The notes under the pieces: generated by a model | Told to the model about the DNA's origin: nothing | What the model saw: the letters and a program-made list of their open reading frames with translations, nothing else | Databases searched by the model: none | Position numbers and translations under genes: made by a program | NCBI RefSeq assembly: GCF_001039355.2 | Contig: NW_019775381.1 | Span: forward strand, 23,535 to 87,534 | DNA length: 64,000 nucleotides | Reading direction: 5' to 3' | DNA from: Lingula anatina | Taxonomy: Eukaryota; Brachiopoda; Lingulata; Lingulida; Lingulidae | Shown here: piece after piece, positions 1-11,244 of the stretch | How the letters are laid out: each line of letters opens with the position of its first letter | How positions within the stretch are numbered: the stretch's first letter is position 1

Positions 1-10
1 GGGGTCGAAA

Positions 11-34
11 CCCCCCCCCCCCCCCCCCCCCCCC
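11..34. repeat. poly-C tract
   Basis: A run of 24 C follows GGGGTCGAAA at the left edge. A similar TCGAAA plus C-run arrangement occurs near 13495-13515, so this may be the end of a dispersed repeat and not an isolated homopolymer. Confidence 0.8.
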
Positions 35-242
35 GACGGACAGAGGCAGCCGGCGTGTGGGCTGAGCCCATACTTAATTAAAAAAATCGGTGTGCACTTA
101 ATTTGACCCTAATAACTAACTTATTGTCAAAATATGCGATTATTTTATGATAATCTACCAATAGTACACCCCCTGGTGACTAAGATATTATCATAATTTG
201 TGACAAACATGTTGGCATATGGATTAACACAGAAATCATAAG

Positions 243-444
243 GTTGAATAAAGTTCTTACCAAGGCCTTTTGGGAGGAGCCCGGTTTGTTTTTCCAAGAA
301 GATCTAAAGAAAGAATCGGGTCTCCCTTATATAGATATGTACTTGTGGTCTTACGCACAACGACTCGGGCTTACTGCACAAACTCTAGCAAAAGATAGAA
401 GACAGAAGGTGAACAAGAACACCTATAATTTTCACTTCAATTCG
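243..444 (+). other. exon-like stretch, unrecognised product
   Basis: An open frame of about 67 codons runs from an AG at 241-242 to a consensus donor (TCG|GTAAGT, intron from 445). The translation is amphipathic and rich in Lys, Arg and Leu, with no domain I recognise. A degenerate relative of its segment QRLGLTA recurs near 2038-2105 in the same orientation, so this may be one exon of a duplicated gene or part of a mobile element. There is no in-frame ATG at the start, so it would be an internal exon or a relic. Confidence 0.3.
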
Positions 445-448
445 GTAA

Positions 449-451
<3 letters not shown>

Positions 452-505
<54 letters not shown>
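452..505. repeat. (TA)n microsatellite
   Basis: About 27 uninterrupted TA units, immediately after the GTAAGTG donor-like site. Confidence 0.95.
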
Positions 506-761
506 CATTAAAGCTTTGACCAAGCGCTTTAACTCTAAATATTTCCCTAATCCAACGACCATTCAGTTAAAATGCTTCAATGGCGACTACCTATTCGTCA
601 TTTGTAGGAGGTACATGTACATGTAGCTGTCAGTCATATTTGATTTCCTTAAATCTTTTTTTATCAATTTTATCATTTGATGTTGTTACTAAAGTTGTTG
701 TAACGCCTCCCGAGAGAGATTCTTCTGCTTCCAATATCTATTTCGATATGCAGTATTGGTA

Positions 762-930
762 CTACCAGGCCAGCAATTTCAAAAGGGGGGTTCTTTTTCT
801 GAAAAAGTGGACCTTTTTCCATAAAAACTTCATGAACCTAGATCAAATTTTACCCAGAGTGACCTTTTCCCACCAAAAGGGGCGGTTTTTTCGAACCCCC
901 CGAACCCCCCTGGCTACGGACCTGCACTAC
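762..930. mobile_element. non-autonomous DNA-transposon-like repeat (GTAGCCAG family)
   Basis: One end reads CAGGCCAGCAATTTCAAAAG and the other, reverse complemented, reads CAGGTCCGTAGCCAGGGGGG, followed by alternating G-rich and TTCGAA blocks. A related copy lies at 19220-19396 with the same GCCAGCAATTTCAAA start and ACGGACCTGC end. A lone end of the same type is at about 1765-1796. This looks like a short non-autonomous element family, possibly hAT-type; clean target duplications were not found. Confidence 0.5.
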
Positions 931-2400
931 TGTATTTCAAAAATGCCTGCGTACTGTTAATAATGTAAACGTGTACATGTATTATTTTATTACATTTATA
1001 ACTTCCATGAAAGTCGTTACAATGACACTTACCGGTATTTCCACCAATTTGACAGCAGAAAAATAAAGCTAAAAAGAACTAAAATGAACAATGTCAGTTT
1101 GTTTCCATACATTTGATATCTTGGTAGGGTGTGGATTTCCACGAAGAACTAAAATAGGAGTTCTTCCTATTTTCTCTGGCGGTTTTATACAAGCACTTAT
1201 GCCCACCAGAGTAAAGTGCTTTAACAGAAATTACAAACAAGTGTAGCGTAAATTTTCCTCTCTAAATAAAGTTTATTTGTATGTAACATTAAAATATCCA
1301 GTGATGCTGCAATAAGAACTTTTGGGCATATTTCAAACAAAACAAAATTAAATAACACCCCTTTTTGTTCATGGCGATTCTGCGGCTTTGTATTGGCAGC
1401 AAAAATCTTCTCAAGTAGTGTTGGTTAAACTCGTTGATTTTTGATATACCAGCTTTTGTTGTTCGATATTTCGCCTTTTTTTGCCCCTGCTATTAAAAGC
1501 TACAGTGACGCTGCGCAACAATCACTAAACATCCCCTTTTCAGTCGAGTCACCTGCTTATGACCGCAGCATGTAGGCCGACATGTAAATGACGAGCTTCT
1601 CTGAACCCTACCAGGACCAAAAAGTGAATTTTATAAAATAGGTTTTTCGGTTATTTTTTAATTGCTGTCCAGTGCATAGGTTTATTTCTATCTGTACTCA
1701 GTTGGCCCTTGGTAAAGAAAACCCTTCTCTTGATGTGGAAAATGTTTGGCCATTATTGTGTGTAGGTTCGAACCGCCCTCCCCTGGCTTCGGGCCTGAGT
1801 CCATCAGCGTAGGTTAATATATAACATATTTTGGAAAACTCCTTATCTGATGATACAGGGTGTATGCAGTTAACAATCAGGGTGTAATCAGCATAGTGTG
1901 ACATGCATCAACAAAGACATCACGGGATTCACTTAACTGGTCATGTGTATATTTAAAGATAAATGCGTTCTAGGACAAATATTTGTCTGGCTTGGTAAGA
2001 TCCTTTTATCCAGTCTGGCTTCATAAGAGCCTGTTTTAAACAACGGCTTGGGCTCACTGCACGTACTTCAGCAGATGGCAAAACTGTGAAAGAAGGCGAT
2101 CAAGGGAAGTTTGAATTCTTCTCTGACAGACGATAATTTGGAAAAAATGGAGTTCCAAAATATCGTTTTTAATGGTTGTCGTATGTCTTAGAATAAGCAA
2201 CGCATTTTTTGTTTGCTTCACTGGCAAATTCAATTACTGAACTGATGTCACAATGACATCAAAGAGATTATTAAAAGTTATTAAAACACGATGTCAATCC
2301 TTATTTTCATTTATCAGTCAGTAAAACAGGAAAAGAACTGATGAAAAATGATTTGGAAAAAATATTCCATATTACATGCCAAGTCTGTATAACTATGTTG

Positions 2401-2815
2401 GGGAGACCGGGGCTAGTTGGACCCCGGGGTAAGTTGGCCCCCGTCAATTTATGAAAAAGTAACTACGAGGTAAAACAATTGGCCACATACTCTAGTAAAG
2501 TGACCGTGGCCTACAATGCTAAGGAAGTGTCGGACGTTAAAAAGTTTTAATCAAGCGGTGAGTCCAAATAAACGATTTTCCACCTACGTGTAAAAGTAAT
2601 TTTTTAAGAGATTTAAAATTTTATTTTCATAGGCTTTTGATCAAATATAATATATGTATAGGGCACCAACTGAAGCTCATTGTTTCAAGTTTCACAGAGA
2701 TGTATCATCATTGCTCATTCTAGCACCATAAATTGCTGTCATCCTTTAAAGTAAAAAATGTGCACCCGGGGCTAGTTGGCCCCCTTGACTCGGGGCAAGT
2801 TGGACCCTCATATTA
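2401..2815. repeat. element bounded by GGGGCTAGTTGG / GGGGYAAGTTGG phrases
   Basis: The left end (about 2410-2445) and right end (about 2764-2808) each carry the phrase pair GGGGCTAGTTGG...CCCC then GGGGTAAGTTGG or GGGGCAAGTTGG in the same orientation. A weaker copy (GCGGGGCAAGTTGCA) is near 3041. The paired phrases suggest a dispersed repeat with direct terminal motifs. No coding content was seen between them. Confidence 0.4.
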
Positions 2816-4031
2816 CCCACAATCCTTTGCGCGCAACAGAGCTAGAGACCCTTGCTGAAACAAACTCAGTGGTTTGTTAAATAATTACCAGTTTAAAACT
2901 GAATTTGTTAGTTTCTTTTAAAACGAAAATTAAGTATTCATTTTCATTCATTAAAAACCTGCTTTATACCATTATTAATTTATTCTTAATTAAAACAAAA
3001 CAAGTTTTATTAATAGATATATTACAAATACAGCCCAATGGCGGGGCAAGTTGCATTTCAGCATTAGCACCCCGCTTTTTACTATTTCTGCCAGAGATCA
3101 ACTGAGTGATGACGATCGTATGCAAAAATTTCTTACTAGACCTCTGCACAGGACCATTTGATGGAACCAACCATTTTTCCGGCAAGCAAATCCATTCGTC
3201 TTCCAATGGCTACTACATGTAGTAGCTAGCAACTTTGCATGGTGCCTATATGCAAGTGCTACCTTTGTCTTGACTTTTGTCTCACAAAACGCCACGTTAT
3301 TAGGTGGAGTTTTAAAAATGTGTGCACAAGTCAAATCACAGGGTGTAGTCAGATATAAGATTTTTTTTAATTTCCAGAATGTATTCGATTGAACAATTAC
3401 AGACTTAATATAACATACAGGTACACAGTAAACTAGACACACCCATGCAGTACATACACGCCTCTCACATTTGGAGCAACTACATAATATTCACTTTATG
3501 AGGTCAGGAACGGGTAGGCCGCTCTCTTCTTAGTTTCTTTTCATAGTTGTTCTCTTTACTTTATAAATTGCACTCCCCCTGATAATACCGACTGTTATTT
3601 GTCTAATTCCTCGAAAAAACTTTCATCGGCATCTGGTAAAACTGTGAGAGTTTTAGCAGTGGCATAACAATCGTACGTACAACAACTATTTTGTCTACAA
3701 CCGATAAAGTTCTAAAGGACCAGTTATCAAGTAACTTGCTTTTTAATTTTCACTTAAATTTACATGGTATATATCTCTTTGGATATACCATATTTATATC
3801 TAGGATTCCATTTTAATTCCAATTTAGTTTTTTATTATATCTTTCTTTCTCTTTTTGAACCAATCCAAAAATGCCCCAATATTATCAAAATTGGTGCGTA
3901 GTCCAGAACATTCTGCAAAACGGTTATGATCTACACAGTTTTTCTAGAGAAACTCTGTCATCACTTAGCTTAACTGTAGTGTAGCTATATAGTCCACGAA
4001 CTGACTTTATACATCCCCAGAAATGCACTGC

Positions 4032-4135
4032 ATGACGTCACACCTAGCCCACTGCGCATGCGTGCATTTTTAATGAGTTGCTAGATTGCCATAGGAAAAA
4101 GAATGGGTTCGCGATTCGTGGGCCCATGGCGGATA
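4032..4135. promoter_or_regulatory. CRE, NRF1-like and YY1-like motif cluster
   Basis: Within about 100 bases there is a palindromic CRE (TGACGTCA near 4034), an NRF1-type TGCGCATGCG near 4052 and an ATGGCGGA YY1-type motif near 4127. These motifs are typical of TATA-less housekeeping promoters in animals. No start codon with a convincing exon follows on either strand, so the driven gene is unknown. It could be an untranslated first exon. Confidence 0.3.
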
Positions 4136-5508
4136 ATTGACAAACTAACGACCTGATGCCGATAGACAGCAACGCTGTGCTATGCTTCAAGCAACTCCTT
4201 ACCAAATATCGCTAGGGTTTTTAAAAATTCTGTTGTACACACGTACAAAGAAGTTTGCCGTGCATTGCCTAGCCTACCCTCAGCAAAACGCAAATATTGT
4301 CAGAAATAGTGATTTTAGACGGTAGATTCACAAAGGCAAACTAATTCGTTGCCTATAGCACCAGCACCATAGAGAGTCTGATTAAAAACTTTCATGGCAA
4401 TTGAAGAACTTTTATCACTGTACAATGGAGTCCAAAAAAGCACTTGGCACAAATGGAAAACTGCCCAGTGCAAGGCCAAGAATTCAATCAGTATTTTCAA
4501 TCATATTATCAGATTCTACATAAATTGACTGACAATATCACTATTTAACTAATCTCTTAATCCAAAATTCCTATCATCATTTAGTAATTATGCAAAATTC
4601 ATCTTTCAGATTGCTATCTATTTTAATTTTTAATGCTGCAACTGTTCCAAAATAATCTTGTAGTAAAGGAAAAATGCAAATAAGAAGTGGACGACCAATT
4701 TTACCCAAATTATTCATTTATTGAATATAAAAAGAATAAGATCACGATTTAACAACTTAAAATAATCTTTCATGAACTCTTTCATGAATAACATATTAAA
4801 CAAAAATAAAAGTTATAAATTAGTGGTAATGGCTTAATCTGGAATATATGACCTCCGCACATCATCAGTACCTGACTTGGTACAGTATAGTTACTACTTG
4901 GATACAGAGTTAGATTTAATAATGTAACAATAAGAACAATATATATTACAATAAACTCCTCTGCACATGTCAGACGCTTGTTACCATGAACCAAGGAGTT
5001 ATAACAGATTTGTTTGGGGGTGGCCGGCTCATGTCTTAGTTACACTAACTCTTATCAAAATAAAACGAACCAGGACTGGGCCCCTGGGGACGTGTGTTTT
5101 GACAGCGCCCCTGGTTCAAAGTTTAGAGATTGCTTTTTGGACGTAAGAGTTGCTGTATAAAAGTTCCTTTAATTTGTGATCACGTATTACTGAAGAGATG
5201 AAAGCTGTGATAGAACGTGTCTGTACTATAATTCTGATTCGAATTATGTAATAAAAATGCCGTATTCAAAATTATCGGCCTGTTTTTTCACTTCAGTAAG
5301 ATGTGAGAGAGGTGTCTCGCCTCTGTATGTGATTGACCTGAGAAGCCGATTGTACGAACTACGCACAGTGCGGCGGGGAAACAGAAAAAAGTGGGGGGAG
5401 GTTGGACTGGTTGTTATAACTCCTTGCATGAACTAACACTACTTGACAATGGGCTGCCCAAAAGCTACCTAATAAAACAAATGCGTAAAGAGATTAATGT
5501 GATTTGTC

Positions 5509-5724
5509 ATGTGCAACGTACTCCATGATGAGATAGATGTTGAATCTGAGCTTATTTTTGCCATCAAATCCTATTTGGCTGACAACCCTGAATGTGGTAG
5601 TAGGCCAAGTTTCAAGGTTAAATTCTGTGGTGATGGAACCACTATATCTAGAAATTCTAATATGTGTGTTATGAGCTTTTCAGTATTTTCACCTCGGCAC
5701 CCTACTATCATGCAGTCCAAGTAG
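5509..5724 (+). pseudogene. fragment of a repeat-encoded or hypothetical protein
   Basis: A 71-codon open frame contains the phrase KVKFCGDGTTISR followed by a hydrophobic strand. My recollection is that GDGT-x-I-x-R phrases occur in uncharacterised multicopy invertebrate proteins linked to mobile elements, but I cannot confirm that here. The frame stops soon after the recognisable part and no continuation was found downstream, so it is treated as a fragment. Confidence 0.25.
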
Positions 5725-6256
5725 TCAATTTTGGCTCTTCGAGCACTTATCACAGAGTCTGTGTGCGATGCCATCGTTGTGCTGTGATTGGCTAGTTGAG
5801 TCACGTGAAGCCCTACTGTTGCGCCCTCGCGTATCGCGTGGATGCATTAATTTCTCATGACAGAGATTCTTTTTACGTCTTGCTCTTGCTTCAGCACCGA
5901 ACTAAGAAATTCCAATGTTAAGAAAAATAAATATGGGGAAAGAGGAACCCCTTGTCTCACTTTTCTTCTGGTCTCAAAGAATTATACAATTATTTATTCA
6001 ATTATTTTGAATTGAACTGAAATTATCCTTATATAGTGTTCTAAACCATCTGACCGTTTCTTCCCCAAAATCATACTGTAAAAGTGAAGTGTTTTTTCTA
6101 TGAAAGCACATTCCAACGAATCGAATTCTTTTTCTATGTCTTATAGTAGTAAAACTCCTGATATGTTTTTTTTTCTATTAAATTATTCACCAGACGGGTG
6201 ATCTTCCCAATATATCGGTCTTTAAGAAATCCCTCTTCTTAGGGGTGTAGAGCCGC

Positions 6257-6278
6257 ATTTTGCAACCGGTTGCAAAAT
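6257..6278. repeat. 22-bp perfect palindrome with TTTTGCAAC repeats
   Basis: The sequence from 6257 to 6278 equals its own reverse complement, with centre ACCGGT and arms ATTTTGCAACC. The same TTTTGCAAC word recurs at about 6315, 6332 and 6382, with a shorter TTTGCAAC at about 6353. The preceding context GTAGAGCCG is also repeated before the copy near 6310. This is a small local repeat cluster. Confidence 0.7.
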
Positions 6279-6509
6279 ACGTTCAGTTGCACAATTCAGT
6301 CCTACTAAGTAGAGCCGAATTTTGCAACTGAACGCATTTTGCAACTCAACGCATTTGCAACCAAAGAAAATCGTGAAAACGCATTTTGCAACCAGGATTT
6401 TTTTCTAAGTCTCTGAAATAGTTTGAAGTACGAAACAGGTAGAATTGGAGTGGGGACGGGTTTGCTTCGACTAGGCATGCTGAAACTGGCCAGGCTGCTC
6501 TGGGAATGA

Positions 6510-6900
6510 GTTAGATGTTGGAGTAATTTTGCCACTGTGCTGACCTTGTTTTCATCTCTCTCCTTAACTCCACAATAATCTTGTTTTTCCGCGAGCATTG
6601 TCCATTGTAATTAAAGCTTTGATTTATGCAGATTTTGACGTTTGGCGCGCCTCCTCCCCTACTTTTGTTAACCTTGTAATTTCTTTTTTTTTCGTGCATT
6701 TTTCTTTCAGTAGTGTTTTTTCAACAGTTAAATTATCATATCCACCTTTCAAAATCCCATACTTTTCATTAAATTTTATTTCCAACTTTAATAGCCTCGA
6801 TTCTGTCGTTTCTGTCATGCTTTTCACCATTTCGTCTGCCATATTTTTCAATACACCTACTTTTCTTTTTTATTGTTTGCTTAAGGTCAGTTCTGATAAC
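6510..6900 (-). pseudogene. possible retrotransposon ORF1 remnant (coiled coil)
   Basis: On the minus strand, reading from about 6842 down to 6624, a charged heptad-like helix begins MADEMVKSMTETTESRLLKL. The frame then shifts, and further short Lys/Arg-rich pieces follow down to about 6510. A coiled coil with broken frames resembles decayed LINE ORF1, but no nucleic-acid-binding domain or reverse transcriptase is visible, so the class is uncertain. Confidence 0.25.
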
Positions 6901-7433
6901 TGATAATTCGTTCACGATGAAATGCGACTCTTCGCCACTAGAGTTAGAAAGCCCAGAAAATAGGCTCTTGGATTAGCTCTTGGTTCAGAGGTCATCGTCA
7001 CTGGTTTCACTCATGTTTAAACAGTTGGACAACGTTCGTAACATTCAATGACTAATGAGATGGCACAATTATAAAATTCAATTGGCTGCCATGGGGAATT
7101 TAAATATTAAGATTCAAGGCAGGATGTATCCTTTTCTAAGTATACTCTAATCAGTCGATTTTTTTATTTCGGATAAACTGGACGCATCTCCCTCGTTAGC
7201 ATCACCCATATATTTAACACGTACCTGGTGGCTTCTTTTTACAGAAAGAAAAAGACAGCTGTATACATCCGCGCCAGCAGGCACCCCATTTGGTATGCCG
7301 TGTGAATATAGTAATTTTTTCCGCCGAGAAAAATAAAGCAATTGCTCTTCCACTACCAATGTGAAGCTTCTGCATACAAAATCTGAAGTACCCAGTTTGC
7401 ACACTTCTTCGGCGCAATTCCTAGGGCAAAGTC

Positions 7434-10054
7434 ATGGAGTATGCATCAAAAGTAAGTGTTTTCACAAAGGAATACTAGATTTTGTTATCTGATACTGGAC
7501 TTTTACTTTAGTCTACAACGTAATTGACGCCGTTGCATCTCCCTCTCGGAGACTTCAGCCGGTCTACTGAGAATATCCTGTACAAGTGACCGATTATCTA
7601 TCTCGCTGTGTTACAAATACGAATTGCAATTGAATGCTTTTCTTAATAAACACAAAATGAAGAAAACATAGTTTAAACTCATTGACAATAAATGCTGAAA
7701 ATGTATGTAAAAGAGGTTTGTATTAATTGATAGCCATTTATTATACGTGCGAGTATCACTGTGCAGGATCATAAAATGTCTTAATCATACACGTACTATA
7801 TTCTCAATGAATTTACAGATGCAAAAGTTTTGAAGTCATTTTCCCCTCCATATAAATCGGATCTTTCTTGCAGTAGATGTACAAATTTGGCGAAAAATAT
7901 TCAAATCTAAAATTATTTTTCCCTGTCATCACCCTCCTCCGTCAACATGAACATAACAATGGCTACATATAAATTCAAAGCCTACTTGTTCAATTTTCTT
8001 TCGATAGATAAGCAAAGTGGTTCTTTTGGGCTGTTGGGCGATGGTTGTTTCCCCTTAATCAGTCTATGCCTAGAAGGATGGTGACCATATTGAGATCACG
8101 TGTCTATCCTACAAAATATTAATTATGCCATAATAGCATGTTATATGTAAGGGCAATACACTTTTCTGTAAACCTAAAATAAAGAAACTCACTTGACACA
8201 ATCAGTTTTCAATAAAATAACACTTGACAAACTAACAAATCCAGCTGTTGTTCCCCTTAAAGAAAAATGGCGCAATACTTTTGTCACCCCCCTGTATATG
8301 GGACATTTGCATTCCGTGGTATTTGTGTTCCGTGTATTGATACCTTCAAATATACAAAAATCCATCTATCTTCAGAATTTGAGGGTTTATAAGATATTTA
8401 ATTTACCTTTTATTAGGAATAATCTTATTAATGCTCGCTTTACCTCAAAACTGTACAGCACGATTGTAAAATAATCAAGCTTTCAGTCTATTCAGCCAAA
8501 CCATATTCGTCTTAATGATCAACAGAAATAAAACTATGATGAAGGACGGACGTCGTACTTCGTTATTTTACATAATAAAAGGTCTACTGACAGGGACAAA
8601 TCATAAACTTTTTATTGCATTTTCAGAGGTTAACAAATCTAAATATTCTACTCGTTGGAAAAACAGGAAATGGAAAAAGTAGCACTGGGTGCACTTTACT
8701 CAACGACAGGAAAGCGTTCATTTGTGGGAGTACATTAAAATCAGTGACGAAAGAATGCAAAAGAAAGGAATTTCGATACAGAGATTGTAATGTGTCAGTT
8801 GTGGATACCCCAGGGGTTTTTGATACCTCGGTACCTCACGGCACAATTTGCGAGGCAATATCTTCATCGATGCTTTTATCTCCTGACGGTTACCATGTTA
8901 TATTAATAATCATCAAGTACGGCTCACGATTTACACCGGAAGAGGCCCAAGCCATTGTTCATATGGAAAATATGTTCGGCATAGATTTATTTAGGTTTGC
9001 TATCATTGTTGTTACTCACGCCGATGAGTACTATAGGCAACAGAAACGGTACCCCCAAACAACCCAAAATCAGGATGATTATTTGATGAACAGCCAAGTT
9101 GAAGAGTTCCAGCAACTTTTCAAAAAATGTGGGGAAAGATTTGTGTTTTGCGACAATCTATCAAGGGACTTGGAGTATGAAAGAAGGAAATTGCTAGATG
9201 GTATCCACGAATTGGTAGCACAAAACGATGGTGAATTATTCACAAACGAGTTATTCTTGGCCGTAAAAGAAACGCTTCTATCTAATGCACAAGAGGAGGA
9301 TGGGACGGGAGCGGCTGAGGGCAAAAAGGTTACAATCGATGAAGAAAAGTTGAACCGATTGTTTGAGTCCCTTTCGGAAAAGAAACAAGAAACGGTCGTT
9401 AAAGAAGTGACCCACATAATAGAAAAACATTATGAAAAAGATAAAGCATGTTTCCCTAAAGACGCAACTTGCAACCTCGAGACTGGAGAAGTTTTAAAGA
9501 TGGAGCATCTCCAACAGGGAGATAAAGTTCAAGTTGTTCTGCCAGATGGCACGCTGGACTATCAAGAGGTCTTCATGTTTAGCCATGCTGATCCCAATAC
9601 AGAGACTTCCTTCCTTGTGTTCACCACTGAGAACCAGAGGCAGCTATCCAACAGCCCGGGTCACTACCTTTATGTTAAAGGTCAAGATGGGAAGATGGCG
9701 ATGGTACCTGCGAGGAATGTGCAAGTCGACGATGCCTTATATACCTACCTTCCTGAGAATGGCACCATGGAGCTTTCAGCCGTTACTAAGATCAAGATGA
9801 AGACTTTGCAAGGACTGTACAACCCTCACACCAAGAGTGGCACCATTATTGTGAACGGCGTCATGGCATCGTGCTACACCGAGGCCTTCTCACCAGTCTG
9901 GGCCCATCGCCTTCTGCAGCCTGTGTGGTTCCTGTACAAAATGGCGCCCTGGATCAACAGAATTGTGGCCAAAGATGGCATGCCCGTGTGGCTGTCTTTT
10001 CTGGACATCGGGAAATCTTTGTGGGAGAAGATGAGACTCTCTGTATGGCAGTAA
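7434..10054 (+). CDS. AIG1/GIMAP-type GTPase fused to Hedgehog-type Hint (Hog) domain
   Basis: The main exon is 8627-10054. It follows a pyrimidine-rich acceptor (TTTTATTGCATTTTCAG) and lacks its own ATG. A candidate first exon is 7434-7451 (MEYASK, donor AAA|GTAAGT), whose phase 0 fits exactly. Residue numbers count from the TTG codon at 8615, so R5 is the first residue of the main exon. The AIG1 GTPase spans about 10-215: P-loop GKTGNGKSS 15-23, DTPG 64-67, THAD 134-137. A charged helical linker covers about 215-278. The Hint domain starts at Cys279-Phe280, with Ser347/His350 (SPGH) and Cys420 (ASCY). A tail containing WAHR (429-432) matches the Hedgehog adduct-recognition region. In Hedgehog, Hint cleaves before its Cys and attaches cholesterol to the released N-terminal part. 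By analogy the GTPase may be released or lipidated. The domain calls are secure; cleavage and lipidation are inferred. Confidence 0.88.
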
Positions 10055-10379
10055 ACAGCGACAGGAAGGAGGGATGTGAAGATGATAAACCGTGTTTAAG
10101 TTGATTTCGTTTTAGTGTGAAGATCAAATCGCTAACAATTACACACGCTTATTTTAATTTTGCTAATAGCTTATAGTCGTTGAAGAGAAAAAATGCGTAA
10201 TGTCAGGAATTCGCTTTACTAGCAGCAGCATTGACAAAGTGATTGATACACGAAATTGCATATCAATGAACAGAAGAAGAGAGTGGAGTGTGTAGTATAA
10301 GCTTAACACTATATCAGCAGTATCTGAAACGGTGGCATTAGTGAGGGGCAGGAGGACCAAGGAAGCAACATTTACAGGA

Positions 10380-10880
10380 TCATTATGTAGCTTGTAGTGG
10401 CAACGGTTCTTTTTAGCAGTAGCAAGAGCAGAAGTGGCAGTAGCAGTTTTTTTTCTCCAGCAACAGTAGAAGACATTATATTATATTAAAGCTTCCACGA
10501 CAACAGCAGGAGCAATAATAGTCGTGGGTTTTGCACCAGTAGCAGTAAAACTCACACGTTTTTTCGCATAAGCTGTAGTAGCGATAGCAGCCTTGCCTTT
10601 TCCATCAGTAGCAGTAGAGGGTATGACTTTTGCAGAAGCAGTAGTAGGTGTAGAGGCCGTGGTTTTTGCACCAATAGCAGTAGAACGTGTCGCTTTCGCA
10701 GTGGCTGTAGTAGCAAAAGCGGTCGTGGTTTTGCACCAGTAGAAGTAGCAGTAAGTGACTTTCGTAGTAGCAGCACTTTAATTCGTTGTATATGCAGCAG
10801 CAGCAGTAGCAGTACATGTAGTAGCTAAGGCTGTTGAAGTAGTAGCAGTACTGGTTGTGGGTTTGCATTAATAGCAGCAG
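10380..10880. repeat. degenerate GCA/GTA trinucleotide repeat
   Basis: The region is dominated by AGCAGTAGCAGTAGCA-type units, with a longer phrase (GTGGTTTTGCACCAGTAG) recurring near 10525, 10660 and 10725. On the plus strand one frame reads as Ala/Val-rich repeats, and on the minus strand as Tyr/Cys/Leu-rich. Stops and frame changes interrupt all frames, so I treat it as a decayed satellite and not as a gene. Confidence 0.6.
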
Positions 10881-11187
10881 AAGACGTGGTGGTCGTTTTC
10901 GTCTTAGTCATACATGTACATCTAGTTGTACAGGTAGAAGATCGATTTTTTTTTCACAATAGACTTTGCAAAATTTCCTCTTTTTGTTTGTTTAAATATT
11001 GATCCAATTTAATCATTGTAGACAGGAAATGATTTACCTATTTCGTTCACTACTTCTCAACCAGTTTTGATTTGACACTTGTTGAGAGGATAAGTACAAT
11101 TGCTATGAATACATTATTTTGAAAAAAAAGATGCGTATATTTCGTACGTCTAGTTTTATTTTATCATTCTTTGAGTCAATGGCACAC

Positions 11188-11192
11188 TTTTT

Positions 11193-11239
<47 letters not shown>
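11188..11239. repeat. poly-T tract
   Basis: A run of about 52 T with a single C, followed by GAGGGGGGTG. It could be the tail of a minus-strand retroposed copy, but no body was recognised. Confidence 0.9.

Positions 11240-11244
<5 letters not shown>

Larger units (their letters stand above)
505..5508. other. gene-poor stretch with repeat fragments and a promoter-like patch
   Basis: I find no gene with convincing splice structure here. It holds the repeat at 762-930, a single repeat end near 1765-1796, the GGGGCTAGTTGGCCC phrases at 2400-2815 and a promoter-like cluster at 4032-4135. The short open frames on both strands are low-complexity or lack homology that I recognise. Confidence 0.5.

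Noticed and set aside
2905-3442. Overlapping small ORFs on both strands
   Set aside because: AT-rich, low-complexity translations with no motif or splice signals.
8615-8626. Start of the GTPase-Hint ORF at 8615
   Set aside because: The codon is TTG and lies inside a polypyrimidine tract ending in CAG; the coding sequence starts at the splice acceptor (8627).
10552-10868. Leu/Tyr/Cys-rich minus-strand frames
   Set aside because: They are translation of the degenerate GCA/GTA repeat.
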